Part shown: one piece after another, positions 1 through 8,600 of the stretch
How positions within the stretch are numbered: position 1 is the stretch's first letter
Layout of the letters: the number at the start of each line of letters is the position of its first letter
Assembly: GCA_021741155.1 (NCBI GenBank)
Contig: JAIOYP010000038.1
Coordinates: 1 to 39,529, forward strand
DNA: 39,529 nt
Direction: 5' to 3'
Source: Flavobacteriales bacterium
GTDB taxonomy: Bacteria > Bacteroidota > Bacteroidia > UBA10329
Position numbers and translations under genes: made by a program
The notes under the pieces: generated by a model
What the model was told of the DNA's origin: nothing
Databases searched by the model: none
Seen by the model: the letters and a program-made list of their open reading frames with translations, nothing else

Positions 1-139
1 AGTAATAACCAACGCTTCTGTAAGCTCCAAAAAGGAAGAAAATAATAAGTTGTAAGTTTGGTTTAGGGTTAGCCATAAACCCTGTAATACACTTTTATAA
101 ACTACCTCAAAAAGTGTAAGGTTATTTTAGGAAGGGTCA
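1..139. other. Non-coding flank, nothing recognised
   Basis: A+T-rich sequence to the left of the 21-bp array. I see no credible reading frame or RNA gene. A short weak inverted repeat (GGGTT...AAACCC) lies around 66-82 but has no obvious function. Confidence 0.4.
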
Positions 140-454
140 TCTGCAGCGCATTAATTGGTGCTTACATGGGATTAATTGGGTCTTGCACTGCCTTGATTCT
201 ATCTTACATCAGCATAATTGCATCTTGCATACCATTAATTGCCGCTTACACGGGATTAACGAGGGCTTACACTGCCATAATTATCTCTTACACCGCCATA
301 ATGACATCTCGCAGCGCATTAATCGGTACTTACATGGGATTAATCGGGTCTTGCATCACCATAATCCTAGCTTACATCAGCATAATTGCATCTTACAGCG
401 CATTAATCGGGACTTACATGGGCATATTCACATCTTACGTGAAATTGATTGGCC
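140..454. repeat. Degenerate 21-bp tandem array, 15 units, with 168-bp higher-order repeat
   Basis: Fifteen consecutive units of exactly 21 bp start at 140, 161, 182 and so on to 434. Most begin CTTACA or CTTGCA and carry a central ATTAATT or ATAATT core. The units at 203 and 371 are identical. Units 140/308, 161/329, 182/350 and 203/371 pair as close matches, so there is a higher-order period of eight units (168 bp). The array ends 2 bp before the stop codon of the minus-strand DUF3570 gene, so it forms the 3' flank of that operon. Because 21 is a multiple of three, two plus-strand frames stay open as heptapeptide repeats. I read these as by-products rather than genes: they lack a credible start and their compositions are improbable. 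Confidence 0.9.
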
Positions 455-456
455 AA

Positions 457-1677
457 TCAACGGTCAATTGTAAAGTTGATTCCGATTGTCCAGACATTGG
501 CATTTAGCCCATCGCTTCTATTGTAACGGGCGTATCTCAGATCAATGCTTTTGAGCATGTTTACTTTCTGCTTGCGGAAAGGCCCTTTCCAACGGAAAAT
601 GCCAAACACGGGGGTGATGGAAAGGCCAAGACCATATTTATGACTGGTCAATCCTGATAAGTCATAATCTGAAGTATAGAATTCATCGGTTGAAACGTGT
701 TGCCCTCGTGTTTTGAAATAAGAGGTACCTGTTTGGTGATGGAATCTGTAGAACGGATAGAGCCTTACCACATTCGCTATTTTAATGGGAAATTCGATTT
801 TGATGGTGTTGCCAATCATATTCCAATTATCCCAATAAAATCGGTAGTGCGAACGGATTTTCAACCAATCTGTAATGGCGTAATTCAACCTGAAACCTAC
901 AGGAACTTTAAATCTACCTTCGGGTAACTGTTCGACCCTTGCCTGACCATGATCTTGAAAATAAACCCGATGAAAAGGCGTGCTAAGCAAACCCTGCTGA
1001 TAAACGAGGTCTAAGGTTAGTGCCACCTGAAGTCTGGTGGTAAGAACAAATGCGCCCGTAGTGCTCAAATTGGCCGTGTGTCGGATATTTGTGTTCAGAT
1101 ATTGCTGCTCGCCATTTCGTAGTTCAATAGGATAAATCAGTTTCCAATCATCATGATAATAACTGGCCTTTATGCCGATGGACTGATTGTGGTCTTTGCT
1201 CGATTTCTCGAATGACGTGCCAACCTGAATGGAAACCACGTCAAACTCAATTGAACCTCCAATTGAAACGCCCGTGGTTGTGTTGCTTTTGGCGTGCTTG
1301 TTCTTGTATCCGAGGGTGAAATATTTCCGTGTGTCATTGGCAGAGGCAGACGAAACGTGGTTTTCGGACAAATAAGGATTGTTTATGTTATCGGAAGATG
1401 CGGAAGTGTAATAATCCACTCCGCCAGAAAGCGAAATTGAATGGGATGCGCTGATTGGGACGTTGAGTACGATTGAAGGCGCAATATTTGTCAGTTTTTC
1501 AGTCCCAGCTCCACCAGTAACTGGAGAATGATTTCCGTCTTGAATGTAGTAGCTGGTTAAAAATGAGATTTCTATATCATCAAGATTGACGCTGATTTTG
1601 GTTGAGTCCTGCGCCATCGAAAGGGATGTTAGAACACAGAATGTTGCTATGAAAAGGAGTTTCAGTTGCATCCGCAT
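457..1677 (-). CDS. DUF3570 family outer-membrane-like protein
   Basis: This 406-residue protein has a signal peptide ending in SLSMAQ (about residues 1-22). The rest is rich in alternating hydrophobic/polar strands with aromatic residues, ending in VWTIGINFTIDR, as expected for an outer-membrane beta-barrel. The family is recognised by context: DUF3570 proteins commonly follow a DUF4266 mini-protein, an ApbE flavin transferase and a thioredoxin-like protein, exactly as here. It is the last gene of the operon. Its start lies 16 bp inside the upstream DUF4266 gene, implying translational coupling. Role inferred: the outer-membrane component of a flavin/heme redox module. The substrate is unknown. 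The stop codon abuts the 21-bp array. Confidence 0.8.
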   Translation of the reverse strand: MRMQLKLLFIATFCVLTSLSMAQDSTKISVNLDDIEISFLTSYYIQDGNHSPVTGGAGTEKLTNIAPSIVLNVPISASHSISLSGGVDYYTSASSDNINNPYLSENHVSSASANDTRKYFTLGYKNKHAKSNTTTGVSIGGSIEFDVVSIQVGTSFEKSSKDHNQSIGIKASYYHDDWKLIYPIELRNGEQQYLNTNIRHTANLSTTGAFVLTTRLQVALTLDLVYQQGLLSTPFHRVYFQDHGQARVEQLPEGRFKVPVGFRLNYAITDWLKIRSHYRFYWDNWNMIGNTIKIEFPIKIANVVRLYPFYRFHHQTGTSYFKTRGQHVSTDEFYTSDYDLSGLTSHKYGLGLSITPVFGIFRWKGPFRKQKVNMLKSIDLRYARYNRSDGLNANVWTIGINFTIDR

Positions 1678-1883
1678 CCTCCTCCTATTTTACCTCCATT
1701 TCCTCCCGAAACACCTTCTCTATACGTTACAAAACCCTGTTCGAAGGTCTCAATTGGCCCATCAGATAATTGCATGTCGGGGTCGTTGAGGTACATTTTC
1801 TGATACTCCTTTACGCTTACGCAACTGCTTGAAAGCAAGACAAGCGAAAAGCCCAGAAGCGTGATCATCGGCTTCAATTTCAT
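1662..1883 (-). CDS. DUF4266 mini-lipoprotein with C-terminal CGCN
   Basis: A 73-residue protein with a lipoprotein signal peptide (lipobox LSSSC, lipidated Cys21). A short charged middle is followed by a Gly-rich tail that ends the protein in GGGCGCN, with Cys70 and Cys72 three residues and one residue from the end. That tail is the hallmark of DUF4266. The start overlaps the ApbE stop as ATGA, and the 3' end overlaps the DUF3570 gene. Expected location is the inner face of the outer membrane or the periplasm. Function is not established. The terminal CxC could bind metal, form a redox pair with the thioredoxin-like protein of the operon, or be a modification site; this is inference. Confidence 0.85.
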   Translation of the reverse strand: MKLKPMITLLGFSLVLLSSSCVSVKEYQKMYLNDPDMQLSDGPIETFEQGFVTYREGVSGGNGGKIGGGCGCN

Positions 1884-2866
1884 AATAGTCTGGTTTTAAT
1901 ATTGTTGGAATAATGCATTTGATTTTCTTCATCGATCAGGATGCATTCTACGCCCGTTAAGTGATTGATCAATTTCAATCCTTCATCCTTACCTAATACA
2001 AACACGGTTGTTGCCAGTGCATCGGCCAATTCAGCATCAGAACAAACGATTGTTACACTCAGTAGCCCCGTTACAGGCCACCCAGTCTTTGGGTTGATGA
2101 TGTGCCCGTATCGCTTGCCATCTATCAGTACAAATTTTTCATAATTGCCAGATGTGACCACCGCCATATCGGTGATGTCTAACCATGAAATGATGTTTTC
2201 TTTATCTTTCGGGTCGGCTATGCCAATAGACCAAGGTTTTCCGTTTGGTTGGTTTCCCCAAGAGATGAGATCGCCTCCTGCATTTACCACTCCTGCCATA
2301 ATTCCGAGTTCAGTCATAACCTTCTTGGCCCGGTTGGCAGCGTAGCCTTTGCCAATTGCGCCAAACCCGATCTTCATTCCTTCTTCCTTCAGGAAAACAG
2401 TTCCTTTTTCTTTGTCGATGATGATTTTATCGAACCCAATCTTCGAAACCGACTGTGAAAGCGTAAATTGGTCGGGAGCGGTGATTGAACGTCCGTCAAA
2501 CGTCCAGATCTTATCAATGGAAGCAAAGCTGATGTCGAAATAACCGTTCGAGATTTTGGACACTTTCAAACTCCGTTCAATAAGCTGAAGCAGTTCTAAA
2601 CTCACTTTTACTGGTTTTACGCCAGCGTTTTGATTGATGGCTGAGGTTTCAGATTGGCTATTCCAAGAGCTTATAAGCGATTCTATCCGTTGTACTTCCG
2701 CAATAGCTGCATCTGTTGCCTTTTTGGCCAGAACACTATCTGCATGAATGGCGGTGAACGCAAAGGCAGAACCCATCAATTTCACATTCTGAGACACGGA
2801 ATGTTGGGCTTTCGACTGGATTGAGATTGTTCCCAATAGCGATAGGATGAGCACTGCTGATCTCAT
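1880..2866 (-). CDS. apbE: FAD:protein FMN transferase (ApbE)
   Basis: ApbE proteins covalently attach FMN to Ser/Thr of extracytoplasmic proteins using FAD and Mg2+. This 328-residue protein has a signal peptide (about residues 1-20, SIQSKAQ). It also has the ordered ApbE motifs: GSAF near residue 32, FGAIGKGYA (usually GGIAKGYA), NAGGDL, VTSGNYE, the GHIINPKTGWPV metal/phosphate loop, and ADALATTVFVLG near the C-terminus. Length is normal. It overlaps both neighbours by 4 bp, so it is coupled to the thioredoxin-like gene before it and the DUF4266 gene after it. No protein with an obvious FMN acceptor motif (S/T-GA-S/T-x-T) is visible in the window, so its substrate lies elsewhere or is unconventional. 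Confidence 0.93.
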   Translation of the reverse strand: MRSAVLILSLLGTISIQSKAQHSVSQNVKLMGSAFAFTAIHADSVLAKKATDAAIAEVQRIESLISSWNSQSETSAINQNAGVKPVKVSLELLQLIERSLKVSKISNGYFDISFASIDKIWTFDGRSITAPDQFTLSQSVSKIGFDKIIIDKEKGTVFLKEEGMKIGFGAIGKGYAANRAKKVMTELGIMAGVVNAGGDLISWGNQPNGKPWSIGIADPKDKENIISWLDITDMAVVTSGNYEKFVLIDGKRYGHIINPKTGWPVTGLLSVTIVCSDAELADALATTVFVLGKDEGLKLINHLTGVECILIDEENQMHYSNNIKTRLL

Positions 2867-3312
2867 TTGGAAGTGATACTGGTGAGGTTTTGCACGTAAT
2901 CATTTGCAGAGGAAAGGGGATAGGACATCGGTTTGATGATCTCTCCATCAGCATTAAGAACGAGTGTGGTCGGAAACACACCATTTTTATTGTACTTCTC
3001 GGCCAATGCTTCGTTGTGTTTCGTCTGTTCGTCAGAGAGTTTGTTCTTCTTTTTAGCTGGGAAATCCAGTTTTAATAGGACAAGGTTTTTGGCAGCGAAT
3101 TCTATGAATTCGGCCGTTTGAAAAAGTTCCTTGTCCAATCGGATGCAGTTTCCACACCAGTCGGAACCAGAGAAACTCATCAGAATTGATTTTTCCTCGT
3201 TTGCTGCTTGCGCTTTGGCCGAGTCAAAGTCTGTAATCCAATTGGCTTCTTGTGCTTGCGCACTAAGATTGACAGCGGCCAAGATGATCAGAAGAATAAT
3301 TGTTGGTCTCAT
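2863..3312 (-). CDS. Secreted thioredoxin-fold protein
   Basis: I start this gene at the ATG at 3312, giving 149 residues that begin MRPTIILLIILAA, a good signal peptide ending SAQAQ. A longer open frame upstream overlaps the previous gene and would bury the signal. The mature part has a thioredoxin fold of the DUF255/thioredoxin_7 type: an ILMSFSGSDWCGNCIRL active site (WCGNC), then a cis-Pro segment GVFPTTLVL. Probably a periplasmic thiol-disulfide protein that reduces cysteines for heme attachment, or the Cys-containing tail of the DUF4266 partner. It begins 10 nt after the diheme lipoprotein gene and ends in an ATGA overlap with apbE. Confidence 0.85.
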   Translation of the reverse strand: MRPTIILLIILAAVNLSAQAQEANWITDFDSAKAQAANEEKSILMSFSGSDWCGNCIRLDKELFQTAEFIEFAAKNLVLLKLDFPAKKKNKLSDEQTKHNEALAEKYNKNGVFPTTLVLNADGEIIKPMSYPLSSANDYVQNLTSITSK

Positions 3313-3322
3313 GTTCTTTTGT

Positions 3323-3814
3323 TTAATCAGGTTCAACCATATCGGTGGTAACTCCGTGGCATGTGTTGCAGCTTCCGCTATAGATCTCTCCATTATTTCC
3401 CACATCAGGATGATCGTCCTCATTGTCATCCATCCATTCAAGCTCACCTGAAGGAGAACGAACAGCAACTACAAGTCCATCTGAGAAATCAATTGGCTCG
3501 GTTGTGAAGAAATTGCTTTCGTCATCTACCTCAATGGACATTACCATCGGTCCGTTTTTGTACCTGTACAGTTCAATAAGGCTGTTTCCTGAATTACGTT
3601 CCATCGATCCAGCCACCGTGAACCAGCCCTCACCAGATCCGGACCGTGCGTGACAGTCCATGCAAATCCGTCCGTGGTAATGGCTATCGTCATCGCCAAA
3701 TTCGCTGATGTTGGCCTCGTTCTCTTCACCTTCGAGTTTTTCGCAGGAACTTACGCTGTACATAATGGCGCAGCCGATAAGTAAAGATGTTAGGAAAGGA
3801 AAAGGGATTTTCAT
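3323..3814 (-). CDS. Diheme c-type cytochrome-like lipoprotein
   Basis: A 163-residue lipoprotein: hydrophobic signal and lipobox SVSSC (Cys24), then an acidic linker. Two CxxCH heme c motifs follow, CMDCH at residues 51-55 and CNTCH at 149-153. Between them is about 90 residues of beta-rich sequence without further cysteines. Placement of hemes at the two ends is unusual for small cytochromes. It is the first gene of the operon with thioredoxin-like protein, ApbE, DUF4266 and DUF3570, and probably passes electrons in the periplasm or at the outer membrane. I do not recognise a named family. A structured leader candidate lies upstream at 3883-3952. Confidence 0.75.
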   Translation of the reverse strand: MKIPFPFLTSLLIGCAIMYSVSSCEKLEGEENEANISEFGDDDSHYHGRICMDCHARSGSGEGWFTVAGSMERNSGNSLIELYRYKNGPMVMSIEVDDESNFFTTEPIDFSDGLVVAVRSPSGELEWMDDNEDDHPDVGNNGEIYSGSCNTCHGVTTDMVEPD

Positions 3815-3882
3815 GCTTTTAAATGGACGTATCTACGTGATAAATATGGTTGGGAGTTTACTACAGCCAAACCCAGGGTTTT

Positions 3883-3952
3883 AGTTCCGTTTGCCCTCAA
3901 GGCTAAAGAAGGATCTCGTCCTTTTCTTTGTAGCTCCGTGTTAACCGGAACT
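3883..3952. repeat. 70-nt imperfect palindrome (REP-like or leader structure)
   Basis: Terminal arms AGTTCCG (3883-3889) and CGGAACT (3946-3952) enclose a second stem, GCTA...TAGC, that contains AAGGA-TCTCG-TCCTT. The nested design could be a dispersed REP-like repeat. It could also be a structured 5' leader of the minus-strand diheme operon that starts at 3814. It does not match a riboswitch that I know. Confidence 0.5.
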
Positions 3953-3976
3953 TGTTTTTTGCCTCATGTTGATGAA

Positions 3977-4004
3977 AAGTAGCTATTCCGAAGAATAGCT
4001 ACTT
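3977..4004. terminator. Perfect 12-bp hairpin without U-tract
   Basis: AAGTAGCTATTC and GAATAGCTACTT flank a CGAA tetraloop, 18 bp beyond the stop of the minus-strand membrane-protein gene. No T-run follows on either strand, so if it terminates transcription or protects 3' ends it is not the classical intrinsic form. The hairpin after the cusB-like gene (11185-11213) has the same character. Confidence 0.55.
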
Positions 4005-4022
4005 GACCAGAGAAAACTCTAT

Positions 4023-4541
4023 TTAGTCATCATCATTGTCTTCCTCCTCATCCCCGCTCTCAACTTGTACGGATGTGGATCCAGAAGCAGAATCGAAACC
4101 TGCTGCCCTAATCTCTGAATGTCGAATTTGCCCTCCCAGATTTCCAACTTTCGCAAAAACCCCACATGTTGCCAATGCAACAACCAGTGTAATGAGCGTA
4201 ATTGTTTTGGAAAACGACCAGTTGACGGCAATGGCATAAAAACCTATGGCAGAAAGCACTCCCAACAGTCCCATTAGCCAAATGGCCTTTTCGGCAAGTT
4301 CCTCATGTTCTTCCATGAGGGATTCAGAAACGCCTGCAATTTTTTCAACGGTTTCTTCTGCTTCCTCTCCCGATAAAAAGACAGGAACTGTTAGAATTGC
4401 CATTGAAACAAATAGTGCAAGTGCGACCTTTTTGATGATGTCATTCTTTGAAAATTGTCCATAGGCAAGAATGAGTGTACCTATGATGGTTCCGATGATC
4501 GGAAAATGTGTAAGCGCTAAATGAACATGTGTTGCGTCCAT
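4023..4541 (-). CDS. DUF2231-like four-TM membrane protein with acidic tail
   Basis: Started at the ATG at 4541, giving 172 residues. The longer frame adds 16 residues of no apparent value that run into the intergenic spacer. The N-terminus HVHLALTHFPIIGTIIG resembles DUF2231 membrane proteins, where the His residues lie at the start of TM1. About four TM segments follow, with a charged Glu/His-rich loop between TM2 and TM3. The C-terminus is very acidic (GDEEEDNDDD). It lies 48 bp downstream of a His-rich secreted protein on the same strand, next to a heavy-metal efflux locus. A role in metal or redox handling is plausible but inferred. Confidence 0.7.
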   Translation of the reverse strand: MDATHVHLALTHFPIIGTIIGTLILAYGQFSKNDIIKKVALALFVSMAILTVPVFLSGEEAEETVEKIAGVSESLMEEHEELAEKAIWLMGLLGVLSAIGFYAIAVNWSFSKTITLITLVVALATCGVFAKVGNLGGQIRHSEIRAAGFDSASGSTSVQVESGDEEEDNDDD

Positions 4542-4589
4542 GATCTTTGAATTAAAGTTTAAAAATGTGTTTGTAGAATTGCGAGGCAA

Positions 4590-4973
4590 TCAACACGCAA
4601 CGGGAGGTGCCCTCAATCCGCTTGGCAAAAAATCTAATGTGCTAACGGCAAAACCCTGAGATCGCGTTCTGAACCGAAGCAATTCGTCAGGTGCGATAGT
4701 TACACATTCTGTAAACTCAATTATTGCAACCAATTGGGGTTGAATGGTAGAAACCTTCGTTACCGTATCTTCTTGTGAAGAAGAAACATAGCTGGTAAGG
4801 TCAACATCAAAACCATTCTGAAAAATCAGACCCAAATAATCTAAGATACCAGTAGCATTTGTGTGCGAAGCCTCATGCGCCTCGGAAGACATGTTTCCAT
4901 GATGCCCATGAGGTGTTAGACCATGCAGAAGAACGGTCAGTATGAGTTGAAGTATCAGGATAATCCTTGCCAT
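4590..4973 (-). CDS. His-rich secreted protein, paralogue of the gene at 5179
   Basis: A 127-residue protein with a hydrophobic N-terminal signal (MARIILILQLILTVLLHG) directly followed by a His cluster, HGLTPHGHHG, and more His (HEASH). It ends LRAPPVAC. The divergent neighbour shares the plan: signal, HG-PHSHY, central hydrophobic region and a C-terminal RRGPPAVS. They are probably paralogues of a small family seen next to CusA-type pumps in Bacteroidota. A periplasmic metal-binding or metal-sensing role is inferred from the His cluster and the neighbourhood. A single C-terminal Cys is unique to this copy. Confidence 0.7.
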   Translation of the reverse strand: MARIILILQLILTVLLHGLTPHGHHGNMSSEAHEASHTNATGILDYLGLIFQNGFDVDLTSYVSSSQEDTVTKVSTIQPQLVAIIEFTECVTIAPDELLRFRTRSQGFAVSTLDFLPSGLRAPPVAC

Positions 4974-5164
4974 AATCTTGGCGTTAAGATTAGTCGATCA
5001 GTAACAAATAGCCAGTGATAAAAGTCACTAAGGGTTACAGTTGCGCCACAATACGCTACGACACAGGTGATTAAGATCAGCCTAACAAAAAGGCATAGCG
5101 AATTTCTAAATCGTTGAACAAACAGATTTTTTAGATGTTTGGGGTTTGTATATGCTACAACATA

Positions 5165-5172
5165 TACCTTTG
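5165..5172 (+). promoter_or_regulatory. Candidate Bacteroidota -7 element (TACCTTTG)
   Basis: TACCTTTG matches the TAnnTTTG consensus of the main Bacteroidota sigma factor. A TTG at 5139-5141 could be the -33 box with a 23-nt spacer. It lies only 6 nt before the ATG at 5179, so a transcript from here would be leaderless or almost so. Confidence 0.45.
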
Positions 5173-5178
5173 TCGAGA

Positions 5179-5589
5179 ATGTCGCGCATTAAGCAACTAG
5201 CATCTTTCGTTTTATTGATGATTTACTCTGTGGGAATTGCCCACGGAGCTATCCCGCATTCTCATTATGTAGAATCAGCACACGACCATTGTCAGGTTAA
5301 TCAACAACAAGACAGTGAGCATGCCGATGGGTTGATACACATGTTGATTGATATCTTTAACGATAACGAGTTTACCGATATAGCAGATTTTTTTGTTGGT
5401 GCTTCGGTAAAGAAATTACCGATAGATGCGTCCAAAGTCCAGTTGGCTGCCGTGCTGGTTTCATTCATCACAATTAATGTTGAAGAAGATAATTCAACAG
5501 CAACTTTTGGTCAGTCAGAACCTGACCTTTCCTATCGCTTTTCGCATATAAGTTCCGCCTCTAGAAGAGGCCCGCCCGCAGTTTCCTGA
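5179..5589 (+). CDS. His-rich secreted protein preceding the CusA-like pump
   Basis: Start taken as ATG 5179 (136 residues: MSRIKQLASFVLLMIYSV). ATG 5152 and a TTG at 5146 are in frame, but both lie upstream of, or inside, the best promoter match. After the signal comes AHGAIPHSHYVESAHDH, a His-rich stretch, then a mostly hydrophobic middle and a C-terminal RRGPPAVS resembling LRAPPVAC of the divergent gene at 4590. It is the first gene before the CusA-TolC fusion, 92 bp upstream and on the same strand, suggesting a role in metal binding or regulation of efflux. No enzyme motif is visible. Confidence 0.7.
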   Translation: MSRIKQLASFVLLMIYSVGIAHGAIPHSHYVESAHDHCQVNQQQDSEHADGLIHMLIDIFNDNEFTDIADFFVGASVKKLPIDASKVQLAAVLVSFITINVEEDNSTATFGQSEPDLSYRFSHISSASRRGPPAVS

Positions 5590-5672
5590 ACACAGTAATC
5601 GTTTAGCACGGTTGCGCCTTTGATCTTTCCGCATCTGGAAGGGACATTGTCTATTTCAAATTTTCAGGAAAC
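5581..5672 (+). other. Long-range stem closing the leader of the CusA-like gene
   Basis: GTTTCCTGAA (5581-5590) and TTCAGGAAAC (5663-5672) are perfect inverted repeats 72 nt apart. The left arm contains the stop codon of the His-rich gene and the right arm ends 9 nt before the pump ATG at 5682. A smaller hairpin, CTTTCC...GGAAGG, lies inside. This is a candidate mRNA structure controlling the pump gene. Confidence 0.4.
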
Positions 5673-5681
5673 AATAAAGAC

Positions 5682-8600
5682 ATGATAGACAGAATCATTC
5701 GCTTTTCGCTTGCGAACAAACTCATTGTACTACTTTTTACCGCAACCATTGTTGGTGCGGGTAGTTACTCTTTAATAAATATACCTATTGGGGCGGTGCC
5801 CGATGTGACCAATAATCAGGTGCAGATTATCACCACTTCGCGCAATCTTGCCACGCAAGATGTGGAGAAATACCTTACTTATCCCGTAGAGTTGGAAATG
5901 GCCAACCTTCCGGGTGTTAAAGAAATCCGGTCCATTTCTAAATTCGGTTTGTCGGTGGTTACGGTTGTTTTTACCGATGAACTTGGCACATACCTGCCTC
6001 GTCAGCTTATTGCTGAAAAGATAAAAAGTGCCGAAGAGCGCATTCCTGCCGGTTTCGGGAAACCATTTATGGGACCAATTACGACTGGTCTGGGCGAAAT
6101 CTATCAATATGTAATTGATGTAAAGCCCGGTTACGAGAACCGCTATTCGGTTACTGATTTGCGCACCATACAGGATTGGGTGGTAAAGCGGCAACTTTCT
6201 GGCATTCCGGGAGTGGTGGAAGTAAATACCTGGGGCGGCTATCTCAAACAATATGAAGTAGCTGTGGACCCCGTGCGCATTCGCAGCATGAACATTTCGT
6301 TGGCCGAGATTTATGAAGCGGTGAACAACAACAACGCGGTCGTTGGCGGTGGCTACATCGAAAAGGAGAACGAGAGCTTTTTTATCCGTGGAGAAGGACA
6401 GGTTACAAGCCTCGAAGATGTGGAGCAGATTGTGGTGACGAACCGAAACGGATTGCCCATTCGTGTAAAAGATGTGGCCAAGGTCGGATTCGGACATGCC
6501 AATCGTTTTGGTGCGATTACCGGAAACGGTGAAGGCGAAAAAGTGCTCGGACAAGTGATGATGCTGAAAGATGCAGATTCGAAAAAAGTGATTGATGCCG
6601 TGAAACAGCGTGTGGAAGAGATGCAGAGTTCGCTTCCCGAAGGCGTTTTCATCAACGCGGTTCTCGAACGAAGCGAACTCATCGATAAAACCACGTTCAC
6701 CATTGCTGAGAATCTCCTTTTGGGATGTTTGATTGTGATTTTTGTGGTTGTTCTGCTGCTCGGAAATCTCCGATCAGGATTGGTGGTCGCTTCGGTTATT
6801 CCGCTCACATTGCTGTTTGCACTAACGCTCATGTACATTTTTGGGGTTGATGCCAACCTGATGAGTTTGGGCGCAATCGACTTCGGAATTATCATCGATG
6901 GAGCCGTTATCATAGTTGAATACATTGCCTATCGCATTACGAAAGAACGGACAGAACTGCTGCCGCTGAAAGGCGCGGAACGTCAACGTTTCATAGACAG
7001 AGTGACGCATGATGGAGCTAGCAAAATGATGCGTTCTGCCGTGTTTGGTCAGCTTATCATCATCATTGTTTTCATCCCCATTCTTTCGCTTACTGGGGTT
7101 GAAGGAAAGATGTTCCGACCAATGGCAATGGTGTTCAGTTTTGCGCTCATTGGAGCCATGATTTTGTGTTTCACCTACGTTCCGGTTGTATCGGCACTTT
7201 TCCTAAAACCAACCGACCCAGACAAAAAGACGATTTCTTCCCGTTTGATGTACTTTTTAGAGCAGCGTTACGCGCCAAGCATCACTTGGGCACTGCGCAA
7301 AAAGGCGTTGGTGTTGAGCGGAGCAGCCGCACTTCTAATAGGAGTGGGTGTGCTTTTCACACAGATGGGTGGAGAGTTTGTGCCAACGTTAGATGAAGGC
7401 GATTTCGTTATTCAGCCTGTGCTCAAAACAGGAACATCTTTGGGTAAAACCATCGAAACAACCACGCGCATTGAGCAGATTTTGAAACGTTTTCCTGAAG
7501 TGGATCAGGTGGTAACGCGCATTGGCGCGGCAGAGGTTCCAACCGACCCAATGTCGATGGAGGAAAGTGATGTCATCATCAAACTCAAACCAAAAGGAGA
7601 ATGGACCACAGCGGCAAGCAAAGACGAATTGGCCGATAGTTTCAAAGTGGCGCTTTCCATCATTCCGGGTGTGGATTATGAGTTTACACAGCCGATAGAA
7701 ATGCGGTTTAACGAACTGATAACGGGTGTGCGTGCCGACCTCGCCATCAAGATTTTTGGTGAAGATTTGGACGTGCTTTACCGTAAAGCGGTGGAAGTTG
7801 AAAAGGCCATTGCCAACGTGGAAGGCGCTGCAGATATAGTCGTTGAGAAAGTGGCTGGGCTGCCGCAGATGTCGGTTACGTACGACCGCGCCAAAATTGC
7901 GAAGTATGGTTTATCCATCGCGGAGCTAAACCAACTTGTTCAGGTCGGTTTTGCAGGGATGCCTGCAGGAACCGTATTCGAAGGAGAAAAACAGTTTGAC
8001 CTTGTTGTTCGCTACGATAAGGAACATCGGCACAGCATCGAAAACCTGAGAATGGCTTCGGTTCAATTGCCTAACGGGACCAGTTTGCCACTTTCAGAAT
8101 TTGCGGATGTTCAGTTTTCGAAAGGACCAGCAAAAATCTCGCGTGATGATACCAAGCGTAGGATTGTGGTGGGTGTAAACGTGCGTGGCCGCGATTTAGA
8201 ATCGGTGGTGGGTGATGTGCAGAAAATCATCTCCGAGAAGGTTAATCTGCCCGTTGGTTACACCGTGGAATATGGCGGACAGTTTGAAAACCTACGCACG
8301 GCACGCGAACGTTTGATGTATGCAGTTCCAGTGGCACTCGTACTCATTTTCATCCTACTTCATTTCGCCTTTGGTTCGGTGAAAGAGGCGTTGATGATTT
8401 ATAGCGCCATTCCGCTTTCTGCGGTCGGTGGAGTATTGGCGCTTTATCTGCGCGGCATGCCGTTCAGTATTTCTGCTGGGGTCGGTTTTATTGCACTTTT
8501 CGGTATTGCGGTGCTCAACGGAATTGTACTTATCGAGCATTTCAAAGAGTTGAAAAAAAGAGGAGTGGGTACCATTGACGAACTAGTAATTATAGGAACG

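Noticed and set aside
140..454. CRISPR array
   Set aside because: Units are contiguous 21-mers with no unique spacers, far shorter than CRISPR repeat plus spacer, and no cas genes are present.
166..507. Open frames of 113 and 96 codons on the plus strand over the 21-bp array
   Set aside because: They are open because the period is a multiple of three. The heptapeptide text has no protein-like composition, and one frame runs into the 3' end of the DUF3570 gene.
2863..3468. 201-codon version of the thioredoxin-like gene
   Set aside because: The first 52 codons overlap the diheme lipoprotein gene in another frame, and the signal peptide starts at the internal ATG at 3312.
3883..3952. Riboswitch upstream of the diheme operon
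   Set aside because: The palindrome does not carry the conserved cores of TPP, cobalamin, SAM or FMN riboswitches that I can recall; kept only as a structured repeat.
5772..6554. 260-codon minus-strand frame opposite the CusA-like gene
   Set aside because: Antisense shadow; the plus strand is unquestionably coding here.
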